This document shows, piece after piece, positions 1-10,731 of a stretch of DNA of 64,000 nucleotides; the first letter of the stretch is position 1, and every line of letters starts with the position of its first letter. The notes beneath the pieces are model-generated. The model had not been told where the DNA came from. It was given only the letters and a program-made list of their open reading frames with translations, and searched no databases. The stretch covers positions 31,001 to 95,000 of the forward strand of contig JAWQEG010001332.1 in assembly GCA_033782935.1 (NCBI GenBank). Reading direction: 5' to 3'. The DNA comes from Petrolisthes cinctipes (lineage: Eukaryota > Arthropoda > Malacostraca > Decapoda > Porcellanidae). The position numbers were made by a program, and so were the translations under genes.

Positions 1-860
1 TCCTTTGTATTCACCAGGATGCTGTTCTCTGTCATACATTTAATACCAAGATAGCACTCGTATATAAAGGGACCCTGTAATCGTGTTTGAGATCTGGTGG
101 CTCTTGATTCCTCCTGCCTATGCCATGAAACAAGATCCTTTAACTAGATAGTGTTTGGTGGCAACATTTGAAGGACTCATCTATCTCCAATTTTCTGACT
201 ACATAACAGGGTCCCTTAATCTATACCAATGGGAATATGAAATATAATAAACCAAACCACTTTCTCAAACCCGAACAAATAGCAGGAAAGTTCATAGTTG
301 CCCTTTCCACACTATAACAGTGGAATCAGTGCAGTGAACAAACTTGTACAGTCAGAGGCAAAAGTCAATTCGTCACATCTGCCAAGTCATAAATACAGTA
401 TGGAGATATAAGTTTCACAGGCTCGTAAAATGACTTACCTTATATTATTTCAAACTAGCTGTAGTCGGCCCGCTTCGCTGGTCCAACCAAACTTGAAGTG
501 GTTAGGTACGGTGCCAGAAGGAGGAGTAACAACAATTAATTTTTTTATTTTTGTTTTTCAGCATGGTTTACATAGAGTCGCAGCCATATATAATCATCCA
601 TATAGGGGTAACTCACACAAGAGTTTGACAGCTTCCCTCTGTTCCTTAGATGATAATCTTTCCAATAAATATGTTAACTACTATCTTTTAATTTAATACA
701 AGCAGCTACACACTACTGAAATCAATAACATCATATGTGAACTTAAAAACATTAGACAATAAATTGTTTGAGATACCCATGATGGATGATTATTATTGAC
801 CGCAACTGTACAAGGTTTTTTGCTCAATCGTTTATCCGCCGCGTTTTCTTTATTTTCTTA
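1..860. other. Non-coding flank with no recognised gene
   Basis: I see no supported gene here. The 88-codon open frame at 430-696 has no recognisable domain. It recurs in unit 2 only because the whole block is duplicated. A short GC-rich stretch near 466-482 (cggcccgcttcgctgg) stands out from the AT-rich surroundings and resembles motifs often seen near the ends of arthropod repeats, but I cannot assign it to a family. Confidence 0.4.
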
Positions 861-864
861 AGGC

Positions 865-977
865 CTTTCTATTGGCCTTGATCTCTCTGAAAATCCAGCC
901 TTCGCACATGGGCAGCTCTATGTTGCACTTTTACGTGTTGGAAATGCAGAGAACATCTATATATTGACTCTAAACCG
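865..977 (+). pseudogene. Helitron-type Pif1 helicase fragment, plus-strand copy
   Basis: The plus strand reads GLDLSENPAFAHG, then QLYVALLRVGNAEN, then a short tail before a stop. This is the extreme C-terminal part (last helicase motifs) of a Pif1-family helicase of the kind carried by Helitron rolling-circle transposons. It is too short to be functional. It is a near-identical inverted copy of part of the minus-strand fragment at 1104-1448, and the two face each other across a perfect hairpin at 975-1029. The assignment to Helitron rests on family knowledge of the SQGQT...LYVALSRV motif block. A domesticated Pif1 source cannot be excluded. Confidence 0.6.
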
Positions 978-1029
978 CACTACGACATCAGCTTAAAAAA
1001 ACAATTTTTAAACTGATGTCGTAGTGCGG
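975..1029. repeat. Perfect 17-bp-arm hairpin between inverted helicase fragments
   Basis: The left arm (975-991, ccgcactacgacatcag) and right arm (1013-1029) are exact reverse complements around a 21-base A/T-rich loop. Helitrons have a GC-rich hairpin near their 3' end, but here the canonical CTRR end does not follow directly, so its role is uncertain. The same hairpin is present in unit 2. Confidence 0.75.
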
Positions 1030-1103
1030 CGGGTAAAGAATGTACTGAAAAAACCTGTATATAACATAAACAGCATAAACTTTTCTGTGTTGTGGTCAAA
1101 CTC

Positions 1104-1448
1104 TCATTGCAAAACTTCAGTGTACACAATTTTTTTTGTCTTCTGGTTTAGAGTCAATATATAGATGTTCTCTGCATTTCCAACACGTAAAAGTGCAACA
1201 TAGAGATGCCCATGTGTGAAGGCTGGATTTTCAAAGAGATCAAGCCCTATAGATATCATGGTTTGACCTTGGCTCTTATTAATAGTCATTCCATATGACA
1301 GCTTCAGAGGATATTGTAATCTTCGAAATGTGGAGTTTTCATGTACAGTTGGCTTCACTTCCACGTACCGTATATAACTTAGCGTTGGCAATGTTGAACC
1401 ACCTAGAATCTTGAATCCCGAACCACGTGTGATCATGAGGCGAACCAA
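1104..1448 (-). pseudogene. Helitron-type Pif1 helicase C-terminal fragment
   Basis: This is an open frame of 114 codons on the minus strand. It contains MTINKSQGQT (residues about 53-62), a Pif1/RecD-type helicase motif, followed by HGHLYVALLRVGNAENIYIL, which matches the LYVALSRV block at the end of Helitron RepHel helicases. The upstream part (ITRGSGFKILGG, then RRLQYPLKLSYG) also fits that domain. Full Helitron Rep-helicase proteins exceed 1000 residues, so this is a small C-terminal remnant with no Rep domain in sight. The nearly identical unit 2 copy lies at 37870-38214. Confidence 0.75.
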
Positions 1449-1449
1449 T

Positions 1450-2058
1450 CATTACAGAGTGAAATGGAAACAGAGGTTAAGTTGAAATTCTACAGCATCA
1501 ACAGTGATCGAGTAGTGTTATTTGCTGTATTATACAAAATTAATATAGAATTTATGTCACAGTATAATTTACATGCCAGCAATTGTTTATTAAACATATA
1601 TATATGAGTCATGTAGTAAGTCATTTTTATCCTGCCAGTTACTAATAAAGAGAAGGTGGAATAATCAATACCAAAACATCCATAACCCTTAAAGATTGTG
1701 TTCGTGCACCACTCACTTCATGATTATTATTTTGTTGTCACTATGAGTTTAACTTCGTCATGGTAGACAATTGTAGCATCGCAAGGAAGAATAACCTGGT
1801 GGTAATGAAAATTCTTTAAAAAGTTTGTGTAATGAATTATTACCAGTATATACCTTGTCAACATTGCCTCGTGAGGAGTTCACAAAAGGTTATACAAGCT
1901 GAAAACACATTCCTCCGGCTCTCTTCCTTCGTATAGCTACATAGTAAGTATCTCCGAATAATGGAAGATAAAAGAGTGACGTTCATGTCTACGTATGATA
2001 TGCATGTGCTCAATATAATCCAATTATAATGAATGAGTTTGAGCATCTTGAAGTGAAT
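1450..2058. other. AT-rich non-coding stretch
   Basis: No gene, repeat array or RNA structure was recognised. The 62-codon minus-strand frame at 1858-2046 has no motif. It is shared with unit 2 only by duplication. Confidence 0.4.
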
Positions 2059-2059
2059 G

Positions 2060-2225
2060 AAGAGAAAGAAAGAAGGCCATACTGGTCCTGGAGGACATTA
2101 GCACAAAAAAAAAAATAATAAAAAAGATAAACAGTAACCAGAAGGAAACAGAAGGAAAAAGGGACAGTTGAAGAATTTCAAAGGAATAGCTTGAGTCCAC
2201 AAAGGGGCCAAACCTTTAAATGTAT
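2060..2225 (-). repeat. SINE-like interspersed repeat, diverged copy
   Basis: The segment containing aaaaagggacagttgaagaa followed by a ggggccaaacctttaaa block matches the same part of the short repeat at 19959-20161. The latter has target-site duplications and a TGAT-repeat end. This copy is truncated or diverged, lacks the TGAT end and contains an A-rich run. It is duplicated at about 38826-38990. Confidence 0.45.
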
Positions 2226-2960
2226 CTTAAAATTGTTAATATATTACCATGTTATGCAATGAAACCTTCCACCATCTATTCATTGTTGCAATATATTACA
2301 AGTCAGCCAATTTTGTTACTTGACCTCTGTCAAGACATTTTCTGATTAATGACTTTGTGTTACTGGTTACCAAAGGATACTGTTTTGTAGTGGAGGGTGA
2401 ATTTACTACCCAATGATCACTCTGTCACTTCTCCACACCCTGTCCCACACCTCACCCACATCCTCTTTCCATTAGCCTTCTCCTTTACCCATTTCCAGTA
2501 CTCACTCTACTAATCCATTTCCCAACCACATTCTCCTTCTCATTCCTCCAATATAATTTTGTGTGGCCAAAAATGATTAGTTCAATTATGCAAACAGGAC
2601 CTGAAAATAAATAATGTGATGTTTTGTATCTAATTACAATGCATGGAATACGGTAGGATATTATATTAATCAGATGGAGTCATTAGATAGTAATGTCTAG
2701 GCCAGACAATCAGGCGTTGGAGAACCATCACAAGTGTCGGAGAGAACAGTGTTAAATTCATGCACACACCTTATGAGACACACTTTCCTTTACCGAACCC
2801 TTCTTTCCATCTCACTCTGTAGTGAGTGGTTCGTATCAGGATCACACGTGGTTAGGGACTCAAATTTCTGGGTGGCTCAACATTGGTAGTGGTAAATGAT
2901 AAACGCGGAAGTAGAGCCTACTGTACCTTAAACCTTCCCTGAGTCATGCCCCCGTTTAAG
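2226..2960. other. Non-coding stretch with no recognised feature
   Basis: Nothing recognisable was found in either strand. The stretch is shared with unit 2 at about 38990-39725. Confidence 0.4.
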
Positions 2961-2963
2961 ATA

Positions 2964-3090
<127 letters not shown>

Positions 3091-3385
3091 TTTGTTTCGT
3101 ATATTTCTTTGTTTTGGGAGAAAAGTTCACACAGACAAACACACACAGACAGACACACACAGACAGACGCCTCTCTTTTATAGATATAGATTATTATCTG
3201 TGTGTGTCTGTGTGTGTGTGTGTGTTGAAAGTGATAATGGGTAGGGATAAGAACACTTGGACCAGTAAATAGGTCAATGTGTTGTCTGTGTGTGTTACTT
3301 ACCTTTCCTTTGTGACCACCAGGCCACAGATGGACCGGTCTAGTGGAACTTCACCCGTTGTTTCAGATGTCCAACCAGACCCTGA

Positions 3386-4031
3386 GGACTGTACATATAA
3401 AGGTTAGGTTAGGTTAGGTTAGGTTAGGTTAGGACTGTATATATAAAGGTTAGGTTAGGTTAGGTTAGGTTAGGTTAGGACTGTATATATAAATGTTAGG
3501 TTAGGTTAGGTTAGGTTAGCACTATACATATAAAGGTTAGGTTAGGTTAGGTTAGGACTGTATATATAAAGGTTAGGTTAGGTTAGGTTAGGTTAGGACT
3601 ACATATAAAGAATTAGGTTAGGTTAGGTTAGGATTACATATAAAGGATAGGTTAGGTTAGGACTACATATAAAGAATTAGGTTAGGTTAGGTTAGGATTA
3701 CATATAAAGGATAGGTTAGGTTAGGACTGTATATATAAAGGTTATGTTAGGTTAGGTTAGCACTATACATATAAAGGTTAGGTTAGGTTAGGTTAGCACT
3801 ATACATATAAAGGTTAGGTTAGGTTAGGTTAGCACTATACATATAAAGGTTAGGTTAGGTTAGGTTAGCACTATACATATAAAGGTTAGGTTAGGTTAGG
3901 TTAGCACTATACATATAAAGGTTAGGTTAGGTTAGGTTAGCACTATACATATAAAGGTTAGGTTAGGTTAGGTTAGCACTATACATATAAAGGTTAGGTT
4001 AGGTTAGGTTAGCACTATACATATAAAGGTG
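3386..4031 (+). repeat. Composite interstitial TTAGG array with actatacatataaa spacer
   Basis: Runs of three to six TTAGG units, the arthropod telomere repeat, alternate with a 12-16 base spacer (actgtatatataaa or actatacatataaa). In the right half the composite period is a regular 36 bases. A diverged single spacer follows at about 4078. The array is inside the unit and flanked by ordinary sequence, so it is interstitial and not a chromosome end. The unit 2 version is about 300 bases longer. Confidence 0.9.
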
Positions 4032-4259
4032 TATATTAATATTGGAAACATGTACTGTGTTTCAGATGTCCCTGAGGACTCTACATATAAAGGTGTATGT
4101 TAATATATTAATATTAATGTTATCATGTAATGTCAGATTCACCAACGACTAATACAATAATTAATTATTAATTATATTGTGATCACAGATCAGAACCAGT
4201 GATTAATGTTAATTATCCATATACATATTATTCTACCGCCTTGATCAGCTCCCCCCTCC

Positions 4260-4500
4260 CACCCACAAACACGTGCACGCATGCACGAACACACACGCAT
4301 GCATGCATGCACAGGCACACACGTACACACACGCACGTACACTCACAGGCACGCACACACACTAGCACACAGATGTACACACACAGGCACACAGATGTAC
4401 ACACATCGGCACACAGATGTACACACACAGGCACACAGATGTACGCACACAGGCACACAGATGTACACACACAGGCACACACACTCATGCCAACACACAC
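4260..4500 (+). repeat. CA-rich tandem repeat
   Basis: This is a cryptically simple CA-rich tract containing about six copies of a unit of the form gcacacagatgtacacacacag, followed by a short (CT)n. Open frames on both strands (Thr-His or Cys-Val rich) are repeat artefacts. Confidence 0.85.
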
Positions 4501-4619
4501 AACTCTCTCTCTCTAATGAAACAACAACATCAACTTCCTGTTCACTAATCTATACAACTTAGTAAAAGTGTTCACTCCATGATAAGTAAAGGTTGAGTTA
4601 TTACTACTGTTACCATTCT

Positions 4620-4915
4620 GTGTGTGTATATGTGTGTGTGTTAATACATATGTGTGTATACTATTAGGGTATGTGTGTGTATATGTGTTAATACATACGT
4701 GTGTATGCTATTAGGGTATGTGTATGTATGTGTGTTAATACATACGTGTGTGTATGCGTGTGTGTTAATACATATGTGTGTGTATGTATGAGTATGTGTA
4801 TTAATACATACGTGTGTGTATGTATGAGTATGTGTGTTAATACATATGTGTGTGTATTCTATTAGGTATGTGTGTGTGTGTATGTGTTAATACATATATG
4901 TGTATAATATTTTGG
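4620..4915 (+). repeat. GT-rich 41-bp-type minisatellite, left part
   Basis: The units read ttaatacatatgtgtgtata, then ctattagggtatgtgtgtgtg, with length variation. The same unit resumes at 7727-8130 on the other side of the CR1-like element, so this is the left part of an array split by that insertion. Confidence 0.8.
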
Positions 4916-5131
4916 TATAATAATAATAATAATAATATTAATAATAATAAAATGTTTATTTGGTACAGGCAGCCAAGGGCTGAAAATATACATTGTAAAA
5001 TGGTGATACAAATAGGTTATACTTTATAGATACATATAAATGAACAGACATAAACAAATACCAAACCAACACACAGACGTACACAATTACAATCACGCAT
5101 GTTCACTCACACATGGACATAGTACAAATAT

Positions 5132-6400
5132 TTACATGTGCTTTTGGTTTATTAGAGAGACTATTGTGGGGATGGGACTATTTTTGTATCTGTCTGTCCT
5201 AGCTCTGATGGGTTTGAGTAGGTTGTAGTGACGGATGTGTCGGGTTTTGGGAATGGTGGGTGGGAGGAGGTCTCTATGGCGTGGGTGGATTAGCAACTGT
5301 TTACTGAAGTCACAGAGGAGCTGCTGGTGTCTGGTGACAAGATATGGTATTCTGAGGGTATCCAGGGCTTGTTGGTAGGTGGTGTATGCCGTACCCAGAA
5401 TGATATGACATGCCCTCTTTTGTACCCCCACCAGCTGCTGCCTCTGTGTCTGGCAGGGGAGGCGTATGTCAGCTTGGGGATGATGAAGGTGTGGTGGATT
5501 CCTACCAGCTCCTTTTGGGGTGTGCATAGGGACTTAAGTCGTCTTAGTATATACAGGCGGTATGTGGCTGACTGGATGATGGTGCTGATATGACTTTTAC
5601 AGTTCAGTTTGTCATCCAGCATGACACCTAATAGCTTGGTGGTGTCCACTATTTGTAGTTGTTGCTATCCTAGTGTTATCACTGGTGGTAGTGGTGGTGT
5701 GGTAGCCGTATGAAACTGCATCACTACTGTCTTGCCGTGGTTGATGGAGACGTTGTTGTTGTTGGTCCACGTCTGGAGGTTGGTGAGGTGTTGTTGCAGG
5801 AGGTGGTAGTCAGGAGACAAGTTATTGATGACTGTCCCAACGGTTGAGTCATCCACATATTTCCAGTTAAAAATTGTGTCAGTTAAGGTGTCATTGATTA
5901 GGATGAGGAAGCACAGGGGTCCCATCTTGGTCCCCTGGGGCACACCACACGGGAGATGTTGGTGTATAGATACTGCACCCTGGTGACGCACTGCCAGACG
6001 ACTGTCACACAGGAAGTTTGCCAGACGACTGTCACACAGGAAGTTTGCCAGGCATGCCACTAGACTGTGCTCCACTCCAATATCAAGAGCTTTCCTTTAT
6101 ACTACGTTATGGTCTACTATATCAATAGCCTTTCTGAAATCTATGAATGTAAGGGCAACTGAGGTCTTTCTTTTTTCCAGGTTACTGTATATAAAGTGTA
6201 GCAGGCTTATGAAACAATGGGTGGTTGATGATGACTTCATATTTCCAAATTGTTGGGGGTCAATTGCATTTGAGATGTTGGCTGAAACTCAGTCAAACAC
6301 AAAGCTTTCACATAACAGGCTCGGGAGGGGGGTTATGGCAATGGGTCTTAATTGATTAAGTGACTGGGGTTTTGAAACTTTTGGTATTGGAGTAACGGAA
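5132..6400 (-). pseudogene. CR1-like reverse transcriptase, broken
   Basis: This encodes the RNA-dependent DNA polymerase of the LINE that uses element RNA for target-primed reverse transcription. On the minus strand the pieces in order are: IDFRKAIDIVDH (about 6143-6180), GVPQGTKMGPLCFLILINDT (about 5900-5945), WKYVDDST with the catalytic Asp pair (about 5850), NVSINHGKTVVMQF, then the thumb and C-terminal block LLGVMLDDKL, YRLYILRRLKSL and IPKLTYASPA (about 5290-5640), and a final tail to 5132. A tandem doubling (LANFLCDSRLANFLCDSRLA, about 6000-6050) inserts 12 residues before the RT core. Frameshifts split the thumb. It is not functional. Confidence 0.75.
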
Positions 6401-6525
6401 GCTGTCTTCCAATCCTGTGGGCATTTACTCTAACTAAGTGATGCATTAATTATTGAACAAATGGGTTTTGCAAGCTCAACAGCAAGCTCACGGGAAGGTC
6501 AATATGGGTAGTGGAGCGTTTGAGC

Positions 6526-7457
6526 TTATAGCTTAATTAAGAGCTTATAGTAGACCTCGTGCTCATTAATGTGTGGGGGAGGGATGGAGGGTAGGTAAGC
6601 TGGTAATTGGGCTGAGTCCAGTCTGGGCAGGGTTTGACAGATCCTGGCGAAATGGTCATTGATAAGATTAGCTACTTCCTGGCTGGTATGTCCGTCAACG
6701 CAGGGAATAGAAGGTGACTTTTTCACCATCCCACACAGGTTCTTTAATTTGTTGTTGAGGTGGTAGGTACTGGTCTGCCAGGTCAGGGATAATGAGGTCT
6801 AGGGTGTTTTGTTCGTGGGTGGGAAAGTTGACAATCTGGGTGATGATCAGTTGGGCTTCTATTCCTTTTGTATCTAGTTGGTTGAAGTCACCACATATAA
6901 CCATTTTAGAAGATTAATATCTTGCCTATAGCGTGTCACAGTTGTCGATGATGTGGTCGACGAGCAGGGCATGGGTGGGTGCACGTGTGGGGTGATACAC
7001 CAAACCACAAATGATGGAGGCAGTGTGGCAAGAGTGACATGGCAGTGTTAATTTTACCCACATGACCTCAAGTTCCCTGGGGGTTTTAACGTTCAGGTGC
7101 TCGGCTTTGTACTTTGTGTGTGTAAACATCACAAGTCCACCTCCTCGTTTTTGGGTTCTAAGACAGTGGAATAGGTCGTAATTTTCAATGGCACACAACT
7201 CTGGTATAACTTACCAGGCTTCCGTAACACAAACTATATCAGCACTGATCATGTTCTCTGTATTCACCAGTTCGCCAAATTTGTTACATAGTGAGGTCAC
7301 GTTGGATTGGAACAAAGAGGGGAGGTCATACCAGAGGCGGGGAACTTCTATCACTTTGTACGGTTTCACAACACAAGGCATTTTCCTCTTTTTTGCACTG
7401 CTGATTACACGAATCTTATTCTGTCGGTTTTTCCCCTGTTTGCGACTTCTATTGTGA
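6526..7457 (-). pseudogene. CR1-like APE endonuclease and linker, broken
   Basis: This is the apurinic-type endonuclease of the same element, which nicks target DNA. Minus-strand pieces are FGELVNTENMISADIVCVTEAW (about 7210-7280, close to the usual ...LCITET block), ENYDLFHCLRTQKRGGGLVMF (7130-7190), then VICGDFNQLD (about 6870-6904; catalytic Asp and Asn of the GDFN box) and NTLDLIIPDLAD (about 6790). The linker towards RT is at 6526-6729 (QEVANLINDHFARI). Stops occur after the TEAW block and between frames. The catalytic SDH box was not found, so the distal endonuclease is degraded. Confidence 0.7.
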
Positions 7458-7726
7458 AATAGACCAATAGCTTTCAGGTGACCTATTACGGCAAGTGGTG
7501 GGTAGCCAGCTCCTCGTTTGAGAGAGTTTAGTGCTAACGGATTATTTTCAAGCCAGTGTGTTGGTTGGTTGACAGATTGTTGGGCCTCGTTTTGATAGTT
7601 TAGTATTCTTCTAAATGTGTGGCACTTGGTAGATGAAGGTAGATGAGGGGTGAGGGGTCAACGAGCTGACCCTGGCTACCCAGACGAGCGCCGTGTCACA
7701 CATACGACCTCGGTGACCTCGGACGG

Positions 7727-8130
7727 GTGTGTGTGTGTGTGTGTTAATACATATGTGTGTATACTATTAGGGTATATGTGTGTGTTAATACATATGTGTG
7801 TATACTATTAGGGTATGTGTGTGTGTTAATACATATGTGTGTATACTATTAGAGTATGTGTGTGTGTTAATACATATGTGTGTATACTATTAGGATATGT
7901 GTGTGTTAATACATATGTGTGTATACTATTAGGGTATGTGTGTGTGTTAATACATATGTGTGTATACTATTAGGGTATGTGTGTGTGTTAATACATATGT
8001 GTGTATACTATTAGTGTATGTGTGTGTGTTAATACATATGTGTGTATACTATTAGTGTATGTGTGTGTGTTAATACATATGTGTGTATACTATTAGGATA
8101 TGTGTGTGTGTGTATGTGTGTGTTTACTAT
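7727..8130 (+). repeat. GT-rich 41-bp minisatellite, right part
   Basis: There are about nine units of ttaatacatatgtgtgtata plus ctattagggtatgtgtgtgtg. The period is 41 between 7947 and 7988, with shorter variants. It is the same repeat as 4620-4915, on the other side of the CR1-like element. Confidence 0.9.
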
Positions 8131-8460
8131 AATAAGATTTTGCACAATGTTATATTTTACATTAAATTATATTGAATGAAATATAACATTATAATGGTAA
8201 TACAAGATGGTAGTGCTTCCTTGTTACTTATATTAATAAATAAATAAAGTGGCTTTAGAAATATACCAACAGATAGCCAGGAAGTTAAAGAGGAGTAGTA
8301 CAGTGTTGGTAAATCTGGAACAACTGATTCCTACACACTATTCCAAGCAACAGAACACTATTATTTATGTTAATGTGGTCCTGTTTGTTGGTATACTTCA
8401 AAGGAATCAAAGTGATCCAATGAACCATAAGTATATTACACCTTTAATTGGTCTTGGTCC
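8131..8460. other. Non-coding stretch, no recognised feature
   Basis: This is AT-rich sequence with a frame that opens into the following (CAA)n tract. It has no motif apart from the polyglutamine the repeat would encode. Confidence 0.4.
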
Positions 8461-8462
8461 AG

Positions 8463-8463
8463 T

Positions 8464-8497
<34 letters not shown>

Positions 8498-8500
8498 CTA

Positions 8501-8542
<42 letters not shown>

Positions 8543-8552
8543 ACCCAATTTT
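8463..8552 (+). repeat. (CAA)n microsatellite
   Basis: This is an imperfect CAA/CAAT tract of about 90 bases. The unit 2 counterpart is only about 38 bases, showing expansion or contraction since duplication. Confidence 0.9.
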
Positions 8553-8744
8553 GGTACCTTTTCTTGTAATGGTTCAAGATTTGTTGCAAGGATTATTTTA
8601 TTCATTATTATTATTATTATTACTATTTTATTCATTATCTCTACTATTAGTTAGCACCTTAGAATCAAAACAGCCTCTAAAGGACCAACTGATCTGTTAC
8701 TGTTTGTATTGTGTTGTATACATTCATTTTTTATCCCTTCCCCT

Positions 8745-9686
8745 GCTTTAACGTCTCTTATCCTTCCTTCTCTTCCCTCCTTTACATTCTCTTATTCGTC
8801 CCTCTCCCTCCCTTCCTTTACCCTACCTATTCTTCCCTATCCCTCTCCTTCCCTCACTTTCCTACACCTTTTCTCCCTTCTCCTTCTGTACCCTCCCTCT
8901 CCCTCCCCTTCCTTTACCATACCTACCCTACCCTTCCCTTCCCTTCCCCTCCCTCTCCCTTCCCTTCTTTTACCATACCTACCCTACCCTTCCCTTCCCT
9001 TCCTTACCCCTATTCTCCCTTCCCCTCCCTATTCTTCCCTCCCTTCCCTACTCCTCTTCTCCCTCCCTTTATTTTACCCTATCTACCCTTCCCTTCCCTT
9101 TCCTACTCCTCCTCTACCCTCCCTTCCTTTACCCTACCTACCCTTCCTTTCCCTTCCTTTCCCTACACATCTTCTCCCTTCCCCTCCATCCTTACTCTTT
9201 CCTTCCCCTCACACATCCTTCCTCTCTCCTTCCTCTCACACATCCTACCCTCCATCCTACCCTCTCTCATTCCTCTCTCCTTCCCCTCACACATCCCACC
9301 CTCAATCCTACCCTCTCTCCTTCCTCTTTCCTTCCCCTCACACATCCTTCCTCTCTCCTTCCTCTCACACATCCTACCCTCCATCCTACCCTCTCTCCTT
9401 CCTCTTTCCTTCCCCTCACACATCCTTCCTCTATCCTACCCCTCACACATCCTACCCTCCATCCTTCCTCTCTCCTTCCCCTCACACATCCTTCCTCTCT
9501 CCTTCCTCTCACACATCCTACCCTCTCTCCTTCCTCTCTCCTACCCCTCACACATCCTACCCTCTCTCCATCCCCTCACACATCCTACCCTCCATCCTAC
9601 CTTCTCTCCTTCCCCTCACACATCCTACCCTCTCTCCTTCCCCTCACACCCCCATCACTCTCTCCTTCCTCTCTCCTTCCCCACAC
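8745..9686 (+). repeat. Polypyrimidine tract with TCC/CCT minisatellite
   Basis: About 940 bases are almost entirely C and T on the plus strand, with acacat interruptions in the right half forming a minisatellite (cacatcctaccctctctcct type). Plus-strand frames of more than 300 codons (Ser/Pro/Leu only) and minus-strand Arg/Glu/Gly frames are composition artefacts. Such a tract can form triplex (H-DNA) structures. Confidence 0.9.
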
Positions 9687-9689
9687 ACA

Positions 9690-9717
9690 CCTAACCTAAC
9701 CTAACCTAACCTAACCC
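9690..9717 (-). repeat. Short (CCTAA)n tract
   Basis: Five consecutive CCTAA units occur, the telomere motif in the orientation opposite to the array at 3386-4031. The same tract is in unit 2 at about 46484-46511. Confidence 0.85.
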
Positions 9718-9820
9718 TCCATTCCACAGTACATAAGACTGCTTGCAAGACTTATCACAGGATGTATCCAAAAAATAAACTAATATATTTATCGTTTTCA
9801 CATTATCAGGACATTTCCAC

Positions 9821-9828
<8 letters not shown>

Positions 9829-9903
<75 letters not shown>

Positions 9904-9922
9904 ACATAGAAACACAGACAGC

Positions 9923-9979
<57 letters not shown>

Positions 9980-10006
9980 ACATAGAAACACAGACAGCAA
10001 CAGACC

Positions 10007-10073
<67 letters not shown>
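9829..10073 (+). repeat. Three (GA)n blocks with a repeated spacer
   Basis: The (GA)n runs are separated by a spacer of the form gttacatagaaacacagaca followed by gcaacagaccttacagag. Three GA blocks occur here and four in unit 2, so spacer plus GA acts as a higher-order repeat. Confidence 0.9.
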
Positions 10074-10076
<3 letters not shown>

Positions 10077-10727
10077 AAACTTTCTACATCACCTTGCTAT
10101 AACAGTAAGGAATATATACTCTTTTTACCTACAATAAATAATATTACTAATAGACAATATGAAAATAAGAGTGTCATATCCCAAACAGTGATTTAAAAGA
10201 ACACACATACTGCATGCTAGATGTATTATGTTCATACTGAAATGTTAATTAATACTTAATTAAAATATAAAGATATAAGTAATAATCTTTTTCTCTCATG
10301 TTATTAGACAAAATATAATGCAATAAAATAATACATGTCACACATACAGAGAAAATATTATCATGTAGTGTTACAAGAAAAGATAAACATACATGAAAGA
10401 CATAGAGCTAAGCCTCTATTGGTTTTATATACTGTATGTGTGTTAATGTGTGTGTAGCACTGTAATAGTGTGAGTGAGTTAGGTTATAATAAGTATAATA
10501 ATCAGGTTATAATAATATGTGTTCTTAGTGGAACACTTGCCAATGTTATTATTTGTTTACCATTTTACCGTAGAATGTTAAAACAAAAATAAAATAAAAT
10601 AAAGTTGCAGGGTTTCTGTTCTGGTATCTATCTCTGATGAGATACTCTCCCGAACGTCAGCCAGGCCAGCCCAACTCCCCACCATGGTGCCCAGCCATGG
10701 TAGTAACCCCTCAGTAAACAGTTTTAA
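10074..10727. other. Non-coding stretch, conserved in a third copy
   Basis: No gene was seen. The segment 10080-10470 recurs with more divergence at about 27530-27930, as well as in unit 2. Confidence 0.5.
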
Positions 10728-10731
10728 TTAA

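Larger units (their letters stand above)
4916..7726 (-). mobile_element. CR1-like non-LTR retrotransposon, degenerate
   Basis: This is a minus-strand LINE with an endonuclease part to the right and reverse transcriptase to the left. Its 3' end lies at 4916-4951, where an AATAAA-containing 3' region runs into a tandem (ATT)n tail, as CR1 and related LINEs have. The coding frame is broken into at least seven pieces by stops and frameshifts. The 5' end is near 7726, where GT-rich minisatellite resumes. There is no recognisable ORF1. The family call is based on the RT sequence (VPQGTKMGPLCFLILINDTL and KYVDDST). The Jockey superfamily is certain; CR1 as the clade is likely. Confidence 0.75.

Noticed and set aside
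3386..4031. Regular 36-bp repeats as a possible CRISPR array
   Set aside because: The spacers are identical to each other, the repeat contains telomere units, and the window is eukaryotic.
3386..4031. TTAGG array as a true chromosome end
   Set aside because: It is interrupted by spacers, flanked by ordinary sequence and duplicated 37 kb further on.
8249..8569. 106-codon frame with a polyglutamine run
   Set aside because: The Gln run is a (CAA)n microsatellite. The rest has no motif, the frame is shortened in unit 2, and there is no sign of a gene around it.
8709..9704. Open frames of 327-331 codons on the plus strand
   Set aside because: Only Ser, Pro, Leu, Phe, Tyr and Thr appear. They come from a polypyrimidine tract and all three frames are open, so this is composition, not coding.
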